64,000 nucleotides of DNA, taken from Cytobacillus oceanisediminis. GTDB lineage: Bacteria > Bacillota > Bacilli > Bacillales > Cytobacillaceae. A model generated the notes under the pieces. That model was not told where the DNA came from. It saw only the letters and a program-made list of their open reading frames with translations, and did not search any database. A program made the position numbers and the translations under genes. Numbering within the stretch: the stretch's first letter is position 1; each line of letters opens with the position of its first letter. Below are positions 8,022 to 17,078 of this stretch, in pieces. The stretch lies in assembly GCF_003182355.1 (NCBI RefSeq), contig NZ_QGTW01000001.1, positions 310,001 through 374,000 of the forward strand. The letters are read 5' to 3'.

Positions 8022-9467
8022 CTAGTTGGCAAAACCGTAGGAATCTGCAAAAAACTCCAGGCCGCAATGCCGCGTTTCACGTGAAAGACCACTTTCCTTG
8101 AGGCCCGGGAAGTCCAGATGGAGATCCTGGAATACGGTATGGTTATTATGGAAAACGGCGCCCGCCTCTAACCGGTCTGCAAATTCAATCGCCTTGGATT
8201 CATCTTCTGTCCAAACAGAAGCTCTTAGCCCAAATTCACTGTCATTTGCAACCCTGATAACCTCTTCATTGTCTTTAAATGAGAGGATGGGAATGACTGG
8301 GCCAAATTGCTCAGCACGAACAATTTCACTTTTTTGATCAACACCTGTGATGATTGTCGGCATAATGTAATAGCCATTATCCCAGGATTCAGGATCAAGC
8401 TGAATCCCCCCTGTAATGACTGAAGCACCTGAATTCTTGGCACGTTCAATCAAGCTTTTCACATATTCATACTGTGTTCTATTATTTAAAGGCCCCATGT
8501 CTGCATCAGGCTGAATGCCATTTCCAACCTTAATATGCTGAAATTCTTTCTTAAGCTTATCCATGAGTTCCTCATATCTTGATTCATGTACATAAATCCT
8601 TTTAATGGCCGAGCACACCTGGCCTGCTGCACGAAGCACACCGGAACGCAGGCGCTTGATGGCATCCCCGTCGAGATTTGCATCTTCCAGGACCATAGCT
8701 GCATCATTTCCGCCAAGCTCCATATATACATTTTTCACTGTGCCCGAAGCAGCCCTCATGATTTCTTTACCTGTTTCGGTACTTCCGACAAATGCAATCG
8801 TACGGATACGAGGGTCTGAGCAAAGCTTATTGCCGATAACGTTTCCTGAACCGGTAACGACATTAATAACACCTTCCGGGAAATATGATGCAACTACCTT
8901 CAGGAAAGTCATGATCGTTAGCGGACAGCTCGTCGCCGGCTTTACAACGACTGTGTTTCCAGCAAGTACAGCTGGTATAACCCGTTTAAAAGTAAGGATC
9001 ATCGGTGAATTCCATGGAGAAATTACAGCCGCAACCCCGCGCGGACGCTTGCGAATTTGAACCTTCTGGGAACCCGAAAGGGATTCAGGCTTCCACCATT
9101 TCAGCAATTCTTCCGCCGCTTCCACCATAATATCGACACACCGCAGAAGATCTTTTTTAGCCTCAACTAAAACCTTCCCATTCTCGCGGATCAGCAAGGT
9201 TACGTTCTCCTCGACGCTTGCTTTGATCTCGTCAGCAGCCAGTTTCATCCGGTTTGCTCTATCCTCAATATCACTTCTTGACCAAGCCTCGAAAGCTTTT
9301 GCTGCAACAGAGATAGCCTGCTCTACCTGCTCTTCTGTACATAATGCGACTCCTCCAACTACATCCTGATGGTCAGCCGGATTTCGGACATCTGCCGTTT
9401 TTTCCGCCTGAATCCACTCACCGCCAATTAAGTACTTACCTGATACAAATGGATATGTTGATATCAC
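8022..9467 (-). CDS. NAD(P)-dependent aldehyde dehydrogenase
   Basis: The 481-residue ALDH-superfamily enzyme has the complete signatures: SPWNSPMIL and KPATSCPLT (cofactor), FVGSTETGKE, MELGGND (general-base Glu), GQVCSAIKRI (nucleophile Cys) and EQFGPVIPIL. It oxidises an aldehyde to an acid. The natural partner is the TPP-dependent enzyme 12 nt upstream, whose decarboxylation product would be an aldehyde. The start is GTG behind AAGGAGGGATTAG. Confidence 0.88.
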   Translation of the reverse strand: MISTYPFVSGKYLIGGEWIQAEKTADVRNPADHQDVVGGVALCTEEQVEQAISVAAKAFEAWSRSDIEDRANRMKLAADEIKASVEENVTLLIRENGKVLVEAKKDLLRCVDIMVEAAEELLKWWKPESLSGSQKVQIRKRPRGVAAVISPWNSPMILTFKRVIPAVLAGNTVVVKPATSCPLTIMTFLKVVASYFPEGVINVVTGSGNVIGNKLCSDPRIRTIAFVGSTETGKEIMRAASGTVKNVYMELGGNDAAMVLEDANLDGDAIKRLRSGVLRAAGQVCSAIKRIYVHESRYEELMDKLKKEFQHIKVGNGIQPDADMGPLNNRTQYEYVKSLIERAKNSGASVITGGIQLDPESWDNGYYIMPTIITGVDQKSEIVRAEQFGPVIPILSFKDNEEVIRVANDSEFGLRASVWTEDESKAIEFADRLEAGAVFHNNHTVFQDLHLDFPGLKESGLSRETRHCGLEFFADSYGFAN

Positions 9468-9479
9468 CCTAATCCCTCC

Positions 9480-11201
9480 TTATAACTTTTTCGGTTTGAA
9501 AGCTTCTGCTGCACCAGGAGGTCCTGCAAATGGTTTCGCCATAGGTCCAACTGCTTCCATATCCACCACGATCATGGTTGGTTTTTGCCTATCTATTGCC
9601 TTTTCCAGCTCGAATATGAATTCATCCGGGGAACCGATTCGTGCAGAAACAAATCCCATAGACTGTGCCAGCAGTACAAAATCAGGGCTTACTAAATCGA
9701 CCGCTACCTGGCGTCCATAAGCGGCATCCTGAATATTTCGGAGGACACCATATCCTGCATCATCAAACAAGATAACGATTAAAGGAAGATTTTCCTGAAC
9801 AGCCGTTGCCATTTCCCCAACATTGACCATGAAGCCGCCATCACCAGCTAACAAGACAACTTGTCGACCCCTGGATCCCATTTGGGCACCGATCGCTGTT
9901 GGCAAACCTTGCCCAATTCCTCCTCCAGATGCATGAATGGAAGTACGCGGTTCATAAATTTCAAACAAACGGCTGCCCCAGACATTTGCCTGAACAGTGA
10001 CATCACGAACCAGTACAGTATCACGTGGAAGCAAATTCCGCATGCCATCAGCTATTTTTTCATATGGTCCAAGAGTTGCTCTCAACTGGAGACGCAGTTC
10101 CTTCCTTACTGAAAGCACTTCTTCCAAATAGACCTCAGAAGGCACAATTGGCTGCTTAGACAAATCTTCATTTAATTTTCTTAAAATCTGCTTGGCATCC
10201 CCTACCAGTCCAAGGGTGGCAGCATAATTTCGGTTCATCGCCTCCCAGTCGGCATCAATGCTGATATGCTCTTCAGGGACTTCTACTTTCCAGTTAGAGG
10301 TCTCATTCCCTCTAAACCTGACCCCAATGCTGATCAGGAGATCCGATTTCTTTACTAATTCTTTTGTTAATTCAAAAGAAGCGAAGTGGCCAATACATTG
10401 AGGGTGGTCCTCCGGAATGCTGCCCTTTCCAGATTGGCTTGTTATAACGGCTGCACCGATCATTTCCGCAAGCTCTTGCACTTCCCTGGATGCACCGGAG
10501 GAAATCACTCCCCCTCCAGCCCAGATGACCGGGCGGCGAGCTTTGCTGATTTTTGTTAACGCCTCTTCAGGAAGATACTTGAATACGCTGCTTTCCTGAG
10601 CTTCTATGTTTATTTCTTCTAATGAATAATCAGGAATAATGGCAGATTGGAAGTCAATCGGAATCTCTAATGAAACCGGTCCTGATGGTGCTGCAAAAGA
10701 TTCTTTTATCGCTTGTCTAATAACAGCTGCTGCCTGTTCAGGCCTTCTTAGGCGCATTGCTTTTTTGCATGCACCTTTCATAATGGATAGCTGGTCTTTA
10801 CATTCGTGAATATAACCCCTGCCAGTTCCAAGGTATGGAGATGCAACCTCACCTGTTAAATGCAGGACCGGTACACCTGCTGCCCATGACTCAATGAGAG
10901 AACCTGCTGCATTTCCTGCGCCAGTTCCTGTGCTGGTTAGGACCACTCCCAATTTTCCTGTTGCCCGGGCATACCCATCTGCCATATTTGCCGCACCGCT
11001 CTCACCGCGGGAACAAACTAAACGAATGCTTCCTTCGCGAAGAATGGCATCATAGATTGGCATGTTATGTATGCTGACGATCCCAAATGCCACTTCTACA
11101 CCAGCACGGACAAGTTCCTTCACAACTGCATCTGCTGCTGTAAATTCCATTTGCGCACTTTTCTTTGACTGTGCATGTTCCAATTGTTCTTGTTGGCTCA
11201 T
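9480..11201 (-). CDS. Thiamin-diphosphate-dependent decarboxylase/acetolactate-synthase-like enzyme
   Basis: This 573-residue TPP enzyme has the usual three domains: an N-terminal Pyr domain with the activating Glu in SRGESGAANMADGYAR (about 66), a central domain (about 210-350), and a C-terminal PP domain with GDGGFMVNVGEMATA (about 450-464), the GDG-N motif. Its neighbours (an ALDH downstream, no small regulatory subunit) argue for a 2-oxo-acid decarboxylase of the benzoylformate/phenylpyruvate type, or a lyase, rather than acetolactate synthase. The substrate is unknown. Confidence 0.8.
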   Translation of the reverse strand: MSQQEQLEHAQSKKSAQMEFTAADAVVKELVRAGVEVAFGIVSIHNMPIYDAILREGSIRLVCSRGESGAANMADGYARATGKLGVVLTSTGTGAGNAAGSLIESWAAGVPVLHLTGEVASPYLGTGRGYIHECKDQLSIMKGACKKAMRLRRPEQAAAVIRQAIKESFAAPSGPVSLEIPIDFQSAIIPDYSLEEINIEAQESSVFKYLPEEALTKISKARRPVIWAGGGVISSGASREVQELAEMIGAAVITSQSGKGSIPEDHPQCIGHFASFELTKELVKKSDLLISIGVRFRGNETSNWKVEVPEEHISIDADWEAMNRNYAATLGLVGDAKQILRKLNEDLSKQPIVPSEVYLEEVLSVRKELRLQLRATLGPYEKIADGMRNLLPRDTVLVRDVTVQANVWGSRLFEIYEPRTSIHASGGGIGQGLPTAIGAQMGSRGRQVVLLAGDGGFMVNVGEMATAVQENLPLIVILFDDAGYGVLRNIQDAAYGRQVAVDLVSPDFVLLAQSMGFVSARIGSPDEFIFELEKAIDRQKPTMIVVDMEAVGPMAKPFAGPPGAAEAFKPKKL

Positions 11202-11227
11202 CTCTACATTCCTGCCTTTGCTTAATA

Positions 11228-12019
11228 TTAAAGCGCTTTCCCCAGCGCTCCAGCTGTTTCAATAGTTGATCCTGAAACATAACTAGCCTGCTTTGAGGCT
11301 AAAAATAGAATGACACTGGCTACTTCTTCTGCTTCTCCAACCCTTCCCAACGGAATCATCCTCTTGGCAGCGAGATCTTTGTAATATTCCTCCGGATCCA
11401 TATCTGGTGCGTTTTGCATTCTTCTGCGTTCCCACTGGTCGGTGCGAATTAATCCAAGACTTACAGAGTTGACCAGGATATTGTCTGATGCAAGCTCTTG
11501 GGAAAGCGTTTTACTTAAATTTAAAAGTCCTGCTCTTGTTGCGGCCGTGGCAACCATATGTCTTTCAGGTTCCTTTGCAAGAGTGGCATTGATATTGATA
11601 ATTCTACCGCCTCCACGCTTCACTAAATAAGGATGAACGGCACGTACCGCATGGATAATGGCAAAATATTTTAATTGAATCTGCTCCTGCCATTGCTCAT
11701 CTGTAATATCGAAGAAATAGCCCATTACACTTTGTCCGGCTGCATTAACTAAAATATCAATTCCTTCGAATCGGGATGCTGCTGTATCGATAAAATGATT
11801 AACTTCCTCTTTATTTGTTACATCACAAGTGGCAGCAAAGATCGAATCTTGAGATCCGAATTGCAATAAATGGTCAAATGCTTTATTTTTCCTCTCTCCA
11901 TTTCTGCCGCATAAAGCAATTTTTGCACCTTCCTGAAGGAACATTTCTGCCGTTTTGAGGCCTACTCCTGAAGTCCCGCCCATAATGACCGCTGTTTTTC
12001 CTTTTAAACCAAAGTCCAT
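11228..12019 (-). CDS. Divergent short-chain dehydrogenase/reductase (SDR) lacking the YxxxK pair
   Basis: The 263-residue protein has the SDR cofactor loop GGTSGVG (about 15-21), LVNAAG (about 86) and a GSTIETAGALGKAL end. At the catalytic position, however, it reads ATAATRAGLLNL where SDRs normally have YSASKAAL, so the Tyr is replaced by Thr and the Lys by Arg. The expected Ser region reads NINATLAKE. The protein may use other chemistry, bind without catalysis, or belong to a divergent SDR subfamily. It sits between the extradiol dioxygenase and the TPP enzyme in the operon. Confidence 0.78.
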   Translation of the reverse strand: MDFGLKGKTAVIMGGTSGVGLKTAEMFLQEGAKIALCGRNGERKNKAFDHLLQFGSQDSIFAATCDVTNKEEVNHFIDTAASRFEGIDILVNAAGQSVMGYFFDITDEQWQEQIQLKYFAIIHAVRAVHPYLVKRGGGRIININATLAKEPERHMVATAATRAGLLNLSKTLSQELASDNILVNSVSLGLIRTDQWERRRMQNAPDMDPEEYYKDLAAKRMIPLGRVGEAEEVASVILFLASKQASYVSGSTIETAGALGKAL

Positions 12020-12043
12020 TACGATACCCCTTTCATATATTCC

Positions 12044-12958
12044 TTAGGTTAATGCATTCACGCTGACCCAGCCCGGATCCGGCTTTCCGCCCATCGCAGC
12101 ACGTGCTTCAGGTTTGGGAGGTCCGGCTATTCCCCATTGATCCATCAGATGTGGAACCCTCTTCCATACTCGAGTCACCCACTCTTCCTCATCTTCAATG
12201 GTTTCAAGATAACAGGTGTATTCCATGACAAATTTGGCAGGATCCTGGAAGTAACAGAAGATGTTATTTCCTGGTCCATGACGTCCCGGTCCCCAAAGCT
12301 CCTGATAGCCTGCTTTTCTGACGTTTGAAATCCCGCGCATGACTTCATCCACAGTGTCTACCTCATAGGCGATATGATTGACAGATGCATGCTGGTCCTG
12401 ATTGAAGGCCAGCGAATGATGCTTTCTGTTGCAGCGAAGGAAAGACATTTGGTGTTCGCTCCAATCAGTAACCTTGAATCCTAATATATTTGTATAAAAA
12501 TCTGTAATCATATCAAGGTCTGCCGTATTCATGACAACATGATTCAGCTTCACCGGATCAACATTTTTCTTATTCCAGATTGTCGTGTGCATTTCCACCC
12601 ATGCTGAAAGCTCAATGCATCGATTTTCCGGATCAACAAATCGAAGTCCGTACCCTTTGCCTTCTTCATCTAAATAGCCGGGAGGCGAAATGACCGGTAC
12701 ACCTTTGGATGCAAGAATTTCAGCAGCACGATCAACTGCGTTCTTGTCAACCATTCCAAATGCTATGTGGTGCAGCCCCGCTTGTTCTCCCCGCTTAAGG
12801 TTTAAAATATGGTTTTCTGAACCGGCACCCCTAAAATAAACGGAGTTCTCATCTTCGGATACCTTATCCAACCCCCAAATCTTTTCATAAAACGCAGCCT
12901 GTTCCTCAAGTACTGGCGTAATCAGACTAATGTGCCGCAAGTGTGTAATTCCTAACAT
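12044..12958 (-). CDS. Type I extradiol ring-cleavage dioxygenase (VOC superfamily)
   Basis: The 304-residue protein consists of two VOC modules (about 1-115 and 130-250), as in 2,3-dihydroxybiphenyl and catechol 2,3-dioxygenases. The expected iron ligands are in LNHVVM (His, about 139), VNHIAYEVD (His, about 198) and KFVMEYTCY (Glu, about 249). It would open a catechol produced by the Rieske dioxygenase plus diol dehydrogenase. The GGAGGTGCAGGG site precedes ATG. A 172-nt gap separates it from the upstream cupin, with no clear promoter. Confidence 0.87.
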   Translation of the reverse strand: MLGITHLRHISLITPVLEEQAAFYEKIWGLDKVSEDENSVYFRGAGSENHILNLKRGEQAGLHHIAFGMVDKNAVDRAAEILASKGVPVISPPGYLDEEGKGYGLRFVDPENRCIELSAWVEMHTTIWNKKNVDPVKLNHVVMNTADLDMITDFYTNILGFKVTDWSEHQMSFLRCNRKHHSLAFNQDQHASVNHIAYEVDTVDEVMRGISNVRKAGYQELWGPGRHGPGNNIFCYFQDPAKFVMEYTCYLETIEDEEEWVTRVWKRVPHLMDQWGIAGPPKPEARAAMGGKPDPGWVSVNALT

Positions 12959-13130
12959 CCCTGCACCTCCAATTGATAGTTTTTTCCAAATCTACTAAGA
13001 ATCTTTTAATAATTCACTGATAATGTGCTACATGATACCTGTCAGTTAAATCAGCCGGGATGACCCTGCGAATTTACTTGGCGAACCATCCCGATGAGGA
13101 AATCATTTTCTAGGACATTCTTTTAATCTA

Positions 13131-13667
13131 TTACTTCCCGTTAATAATAGCTTCTCTTTCTTTAGCACGCTGAATGCGAAGCTCTTCAAGAGCGCTGCCC
13201 TTCGGATATGTCGGAAGATTTGGTTTTACTGCTCCAAGCATAACCAGCATTAACGCTTCTTCATCGCCATCGTTGTGAATGCCGCGATACACTCCTGGAG
13301 GAGAACTGATGCAGTCGCGCTCATTTAAACGAATTTCGTGCACTTCTTCTTTGCCTTCTTCCTGTATAAGAGCCTTTACACTCCCCTTGAGAATAAAGAA
13401 TACTTCTTCTACATCATCATGCAGGTGAAGAGGACCTACACATCCAGCTGGCAATACCATTGTACTTAACGTAAAATGTTCAGCCGCAATAACATTTGAA
13501 TCGTTATTTGCCGTTGCGCCGCGGCCAATATATCTCATTTGTGCTCTTTTATACTTTGGATCAATATCTTCCTGAAACTTTAGAACATTCCAGTCAAGTG
13601 TACGATCCTGAAGTCTTGCCACGTATTTTTTTTCAAAAGCTTGCACGTCAAATTTTTCTGCTGACAT
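13131..13667 (-). CDS. Cupin-domain protein
   Basis: The 178-residue single-cupin protein has a metal-binding motif in GPLHLHDDVEEVFFIL (HxHx3-4E type, about 90-105) and the second motif around GVYRGIHNDGDEE. Small cupins in catabolic clusters can be dioxygenases, isomerases or ligand sensors. The reaction here is unknown. The start is ATG at 13667 behind AAGGAAG, and the in-frame GTG at 13676 overlaps that site. It is the first gene after the double operator at 13695/13796 and so probably heads the catabolic operon. Confidence 0.75.
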   Translation of the reverse strand: MSAEKFDVQAFEKKYVARLQDRTLDWNVLKFQEDIDPKYKRAQMRYIGRGATANNDSNVIAAEHFTLSTMVLPAGCVGPLHLHDDVEEVFFILKGSVKALIQEEGKEEVHEIRLNERDCISSPPGVYRGIHNDGDEEALMLVMLGAVKPNLPTYPKGSALEELRIQRAKEREAIINGK

Positions 13668-13694
13668 GAAAAACACTTCCTTTTTTTTTATTTT

Positions 13695-13712
13695 TGTTTT
13701 ATATACAAAACA
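13695..13712. promoter_or_regulatory. Palindromic operator 1 (cupin operon, proximal)
   Basis: The sequence TGTTTTATATACAAAACA is a near-perfect 18-bp palindrome 28 bp upstream of the cupin start codon. An identical copy is at 15217. It is a probable site for the IclR regulator encoded at 15375. Confidence 0.75.
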
Positions 13713-13795
13713 GTGTTTTACTTACACGATAATAATAAATCCCAATATTTTAGATGTCAATTAAAAATATTGAGAAAATTAAATTTATTAAACTA

Positions 13796-13813
13796 TGTTT
13801 TAAATATAAAACC
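13796..13813. promoter_or_regulatory. Palindromic operator 2 (cupin operon, distal)
   Basis: TGTTTTAAATATAAAACC is a weaker copy of the same palindrome, starting exactly 101 bp from operator 1 and ending at the stop codon of the MFS gene. Confidence 0.65.
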
Positions 13814-13814
13814 A

Positions 13815-15092
13815 TCAAACAATTACTTTTCTGTTTGGCGTAAGCTGCTCAATTCGAAGCTCCGCAGCCTCTCTCTTAAGGGTAAATAAATAAGCAAGAA
13901 ATCCAAGGCTTGCCGCAATGATCAGCATGACGATGGACGGTCCAAAATCCCCTCCGGAAAGGTCTCGCATCCAGCCCATAATGTAACTGGAAAAACCGCC
14001 AAGAATATTGGTGAATCCCATAAGGCCTGCAGCCCGGCCAGCTGTTTCAGGAGTAGAGAATTTAACGATGAATAAATTACTTAAGTGGAAAACCCCGCCT
14101 TGCGTTCCCATTGCAAGACCCATGCAGATGCCAGCAATGACTGGATGCGGCGCAAAAATAGCTGCTGTTAAGAAAATGGCAGTCAAGCTGAACAAAATAG
14201 TCGCCAGAATGCTCGGACGTCTTGTTTTGTCCGCCAAAAATCCGCAAGACAATACAAATCCAAGAGCAAACAGCCAAGATAAAGAGGTAATCCCAGTCAT
14301 GGCTTCTCTAGAGAAATTTTTAGCTTCAACAAGATAGGTAGGCAGCCAAATGCTGATGCCAAAAAACAAGAAGGACGCCATTAGCATGCCAAACCAAACA
14401 ATCCAATAACGGTAGTCCAGAGCAAAGCTTTTCTTGGATTGTTCAATACCATCAGACTGTCGAATATAGGCAAGCTCTTCTTTATCAATCGCAAAATGTT
14501 CTTCAGGGGTATCACGTGTAAGGAAAATAAACATTGGAATAACAATAAACAGATTAAAACCAGCCAAAAAGAAAAATGCTGCTTCCCAATGGAAAGTGGC
14601 AAGAACCAAAGTTAAAATGACTGCACCGCAAGCAGGTCCGAAATAGTTTCCTGCAAGCCAGGTAGATTGCGCTCGCCCAAGTTCCCGCTGATTAAACCAA
14701 TTCGAAATGAACTTTCCGCATACCGGAATCATCATCCCTTCACCAAAGCCAAGAACAACCCTGCTCACGAGGAACATTTCATACGAAGTGGCCAGGCCGC
14801 CAGCAATCATTGTGGCCGTCCAAACTAATAATCCAAAAATAGCCGTTTTACGGGGACCTGCTTTATCAATAACAAAACCCCAGAAAAGGTTAGAAACCGC
14901 GTAGGAAATCGTAAATATGAAAGTAATTAATCCTATTTTTGCATTCCTATCAGGTCCTGTTAACCCAAGATCCTCCAAAAAACCTGGATCTGTTTGAATA
15001 ACCGAAATGCCTAATTTATCGACTTGTCCAAAAAACCAGAAAAAGAAAATAGGCACAGCAATGTACAGCCATCTTTTATTTCCTTTCAGCAT
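13815..15092 (-). CDS. MFS transporter, anion:cation symporter (ACS) type
   Basis: The 425-residue protein has about 12 membrane segments and the MFS motifs GFVIDKAGPRKTAIFG (loop 2-3) and RVVLGFGEGMMIPVCGKFISNWF, quoted in part as RVVLGFGEGMMIP. The latter is typical of the ACS family, which takes up organic acids such as sugar acids, hydroxyphenylacetate or phthalates. Its place in the island and its own pair of operators upstream (15217, 15318) suggest it imports the aromatic or acidic substrate of the pathway. The ribosome binding site is AAAGGGG. Confidence 0.85.
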   Translation of the reverse strand: MLKGNKRWLYIAVPIFFFWFFGQVDKLGISVIQTDPGFLEDLGLTGPDRNAKIGLITFIFTISYAVSNLFWGFVIDKAGPRKTAIFGLLVWTATMIAGGLATSYEMFLVSRVVLGFGEGMMIPVCGKFISNWFNQRELGRAQSTWLAGNYFGPACGAVILTLVLATFHWEAAFFFLAGFNLFIVIPMFIFLTRDTPEEHFAIDKEELAYIRQSDGIEQSKKSFALDYRYWIVWFGMLMASFLFFGISIWLPTYLVEAKNFSREAMTGITSLSWLFALGFVLSCGFLADKTRRPSILATILFSLTAIFLTAAIFAPHPVIAGICMGLAMGTQGGVFHLSNLFIVKFSTPETAGRAAGLMGFTNILGGFSSYIMGWMRDLSGGDFGPSIVMLIIAASLGFLAYLFTLKREAAELRIEQLTPNRKVIV

Positions 15093-15216
15093 GTTAAAGC
15101 CCCTTTCACATAATTCATTTTTGTAACCGCTTCCAATAATTCCGAGTTTAAACCTATTATACTTTAACCTTAATAGTTGTTTAGGTGGTATTTTCTGCCC
15201 TCCTTATACCAGAATA

Positions 15217-15234
15217 TGTTTTATATACAAAACA
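15217..15234. promoter_or_regulatory. Palindromic operator 3 (MFS gene, proximal)
   Basis: TGTTTTATATACAAAACA is identical to operator 1. It lies about 125 bp upstream of the MFS start codon. Confidence 0.75.
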
Positions 15235-15317
15235 ATGTTTACCACTTATTAATAGTGTAAATTTTTTTGAAAATTGAGTCAACAGTATTTTATAAATTCG
15301 TTTTAATTATTAAATAA

Positions 15318-15335
15318 TGTTTTATATATAAAACG
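15318..15335. promoter_or_regulatory. Palindromic operator 4 (MFS gene, distal)
   Basis: TGTTTTATATATAAAACG starts exactly 101 bp from operator 3, the same step as between operators 1 and 2. It lies next to the iclR terminator. Confidence 0.68.
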
Positions 15336-15340
15336 AATAT

Positions 15341-15370
15341 AAAAAGCCTGCAGCATTTGCAGGCTTTTTA
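15341..15370 (-). terminator. Terminator of the hydrolase-iclR unit
   Basis: A perfect 7-bp stem GCCTGCA/TGCAGGC is flanked by A5 and T5, just after the iclR stop codon. It isolates that unit from the MFS promoter region. Confidence 0.85.
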
Positions 15371-15374
15371 AGTT

Positions 15375-16163
15375 CTAATTTTTAGGCTGATAGCCCATAA
15401 AACCGGATAATTTTTTGGAAATCTCGAGGACTTTGGGCAAAGCCACTTTCTCAATAAACTCATCATGGAAAGTGGTTTCTGTAGCAACGACGTTGATCGC
15501 AGCCATAATGCTCCCGCTTTTATCAAATATAGGCGCAGCTACTGACTGGATGCCATATTGAAGCTCTCCCCTTGTAATCGAGAATCCATTTTTTCTAATG
15601 GTTTCAATTTCATTTTGAAAGTCGGCCATGGATGTTTTCGTTCGATCCGTATATGGTTTTAATTGAGATCCATAAAACAATTGATTCAATTTATCCAGCG
15701 GCTGATAGGCAAGAAGCAGCTTCCCGTTCGCTGTGGCATGGGCAGGAAGCCGCAGTCCGATATTGACATTTATAGCAGACACGCCTCTTACCGGTGCACT
15801 TCCTACATAGACCACTTCATTCCCATCCAGGATGGATAAATGGCAGGAAGCACCCGTTTCATCTCTTAACGTTTCCAAATAAGGCTGGGCAATTTCCGGA
15901 AGTTTTAGGGTACTTAAGTATGAAAAGCCCAGTTCTAAAACCTTCGGAGTTAAACTATATCTCTTAGAATTTTCATCTTGATCAAGATATCCGAGAGATT
16001 GCAGTGTATACAATAATCGATATGGAACTGTTCGGCTAACATTCAGTTCTTTTGAGATTTCAACCAATGATAGAGTAGGACGATCTTCATTAAAAAGCTT
16101 TAATATTTCCAAGCCCCGGACCAAAGCATTGGCATTATACCGTTCTTTCACCTCTTTAGCCAT
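15375..16163 (-). CDS. IclR-family transcriptional regulator
   Basis: The 262-residue protein has an N-terminal winged helix-turn-helix (about 10-65: LEILKLFNEDRPTLSLVEI and SRTVPYRLLYTLQSLGYL) and a C-terminal IclR effector domain (about 80-255) containing GLRLPAHATANGKLLLAY and RGELQYGIQSVAAPIFD. IclR proteins bind short palindromes, often as tetramers, and respond to aromatic or organic acids. It is most likely the regulator of the surrounding island through the five palindromes listed here. GGGGGGTGAT precedes the ATG. Confidence 0.88.
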   Translation of the reverse strand: MAKEVKERYNANALVRGLEILKLFNEDRPTLSLVEISKELNVSRTVPYRLLYTLQSLGYLDQDENSKRYSLTPKVLELGFSYLSTLKLPEIAQPYLETLRDETGASCHLSILDGNEVVYVGSAPVRGVSAINVNIGLRLPAHATANGKLLLAYQPLDKLNQLFYGSQLKPYTDRTKTSMADFQNEIETIRKNGFSITRGELQYGIQSVAAPIFDKSGSIMAAINVVATETTFHDEFIEKVALPKVLEISKKLSGFMGYQPKN

Positions 16164-16238
16164 CTAAATCACCCCCCTGCTTTCTTTTTTACTAACATAT
16201 TAACAAAACGGAGATCCAATATGAAATATTCAAAAACA

Positions 16239-17057
16239 TTACTTTTCTACTAGCTTTTCTTTTTGGTAGGCCCCCTGTAAAAAATTCAAGACAAGGGCAT
16301 TAAAATACTTTGGATCCTCCTGATAGCATAGGTGTCCTGTTTTTGGTATGGTTTTCAAAATAGAATTAGGGATATACTGATGAAAAATTTCCGATTCGCT
16401 GACAGGTGTCACTTTATCCATAACTCCGCAAATAATGAGAACTGGAGCAGAAATGGAAGGTAAAATGTCCATTTGATTTAAATTGGACAGCGAATAGGCT
16501 ACAGAACGATAGCCCATCGGCCTTACCTGAGACATAATATTTTCTGCTTCCTTCTTTACCTCCGGATCCGGATTTGGGGCCAGCAGTTCTTTTACCCTTA
16601 ATTCTGCCAACTCCTTTGGATCCAGTGTATTTATATTATGTAGCCGGTTCTGCAGCTTTTTTTCGTTTACTTCTTTACTTTGCCCTGCGGCACCGCGAGT
16701 GGCATCTGCAATGATCAGCCGGTCCACCATTTCCGGAAAGCGGCTGCAGAAATCAAGAGCAATTGCTGAACCCATTGAATGACCTAAAAGATTAACAGAT
16801 TTATATTGCAAACCGTCAATAAACCCCTTCAGAACATCAGCAAATTGGCTAAACTGTGTAAATTCTACTTTAGGATCAGAGCTCTCTCCATATCCGGGCG
16901 CATCCCATGCAATAACAGTAAAATCATTACTCAAGTCTTCCAGCTGCCTTTTCCATGATTGCGAATTATTCCCCAACCCATGCAGAATAACAAGAGGCTC
17001 TCCATTCCCCTTAACATCATAATGAATATTCAAACCTTTTACATCTACAAATGGCAT
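16239..17057 (-). CDS. Alpha/beta hydrolase (candidate meta-cleavage product hydrolase)
   Basis: The 272-residue alpha/beta-fold hydrolase has HGLGNNSQSW (oxyanion region, about 26), the nucleophile elbow GHSMGSA (about 93), the acid region GVMDKVTP and the catalytic His in KTGHLCYQEDP near the C-terminus. In aromatic pathways such enzymes split the C-C bond of the extradiol product. Its placement upstream of iclR behind an operator supports this but does not prove it. The start is 17057, behind GGAGG. The upstream GTG reading adds six residues over that site. Confidence 0.78.
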   Translation of the reverse strand: MPFVDVKGLNIHYDVKGNGEPLVILHGLGNNSQSWKRQLEDLSNDFTVIAWDAPGYGESSDPKVEFTQFSQFADVLKGFIDGLQYKSVNLLGHSMGSAIALDFCSRFPEMVDRLIIADATRGAAGQSKEVNEKKLQNRLHNINTLDPKELAELRVKELLAPNPDPEVKKEAENIMSQVRPMGYRSVAYSLSNLNQMDILPSISAPVLIICGVMDKVTPVSESEIFHQYIPNSILKTIPKTGHLCYQEDPKYFNALVLNFLQGAYQKEKLVEK

Positions 17058-17078
17058 CTTATAACCTCCACACATGTT

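Noticed and set aside
8605..9060. 151-codon frame on the plus strand
   Set aside because: It lies wholly opposite the intact aldehyde dehydrogenase gene, has no binding site and no protein-like motifs.
13055..13096. Inverted repeat CGGGATG/CATCCCG between cupin and extradiol dioxygenase genes
   Set aside because: Seven-bp stem with a loop of more than 25 nt and no U-run. Too weak to call a terminator or operator.
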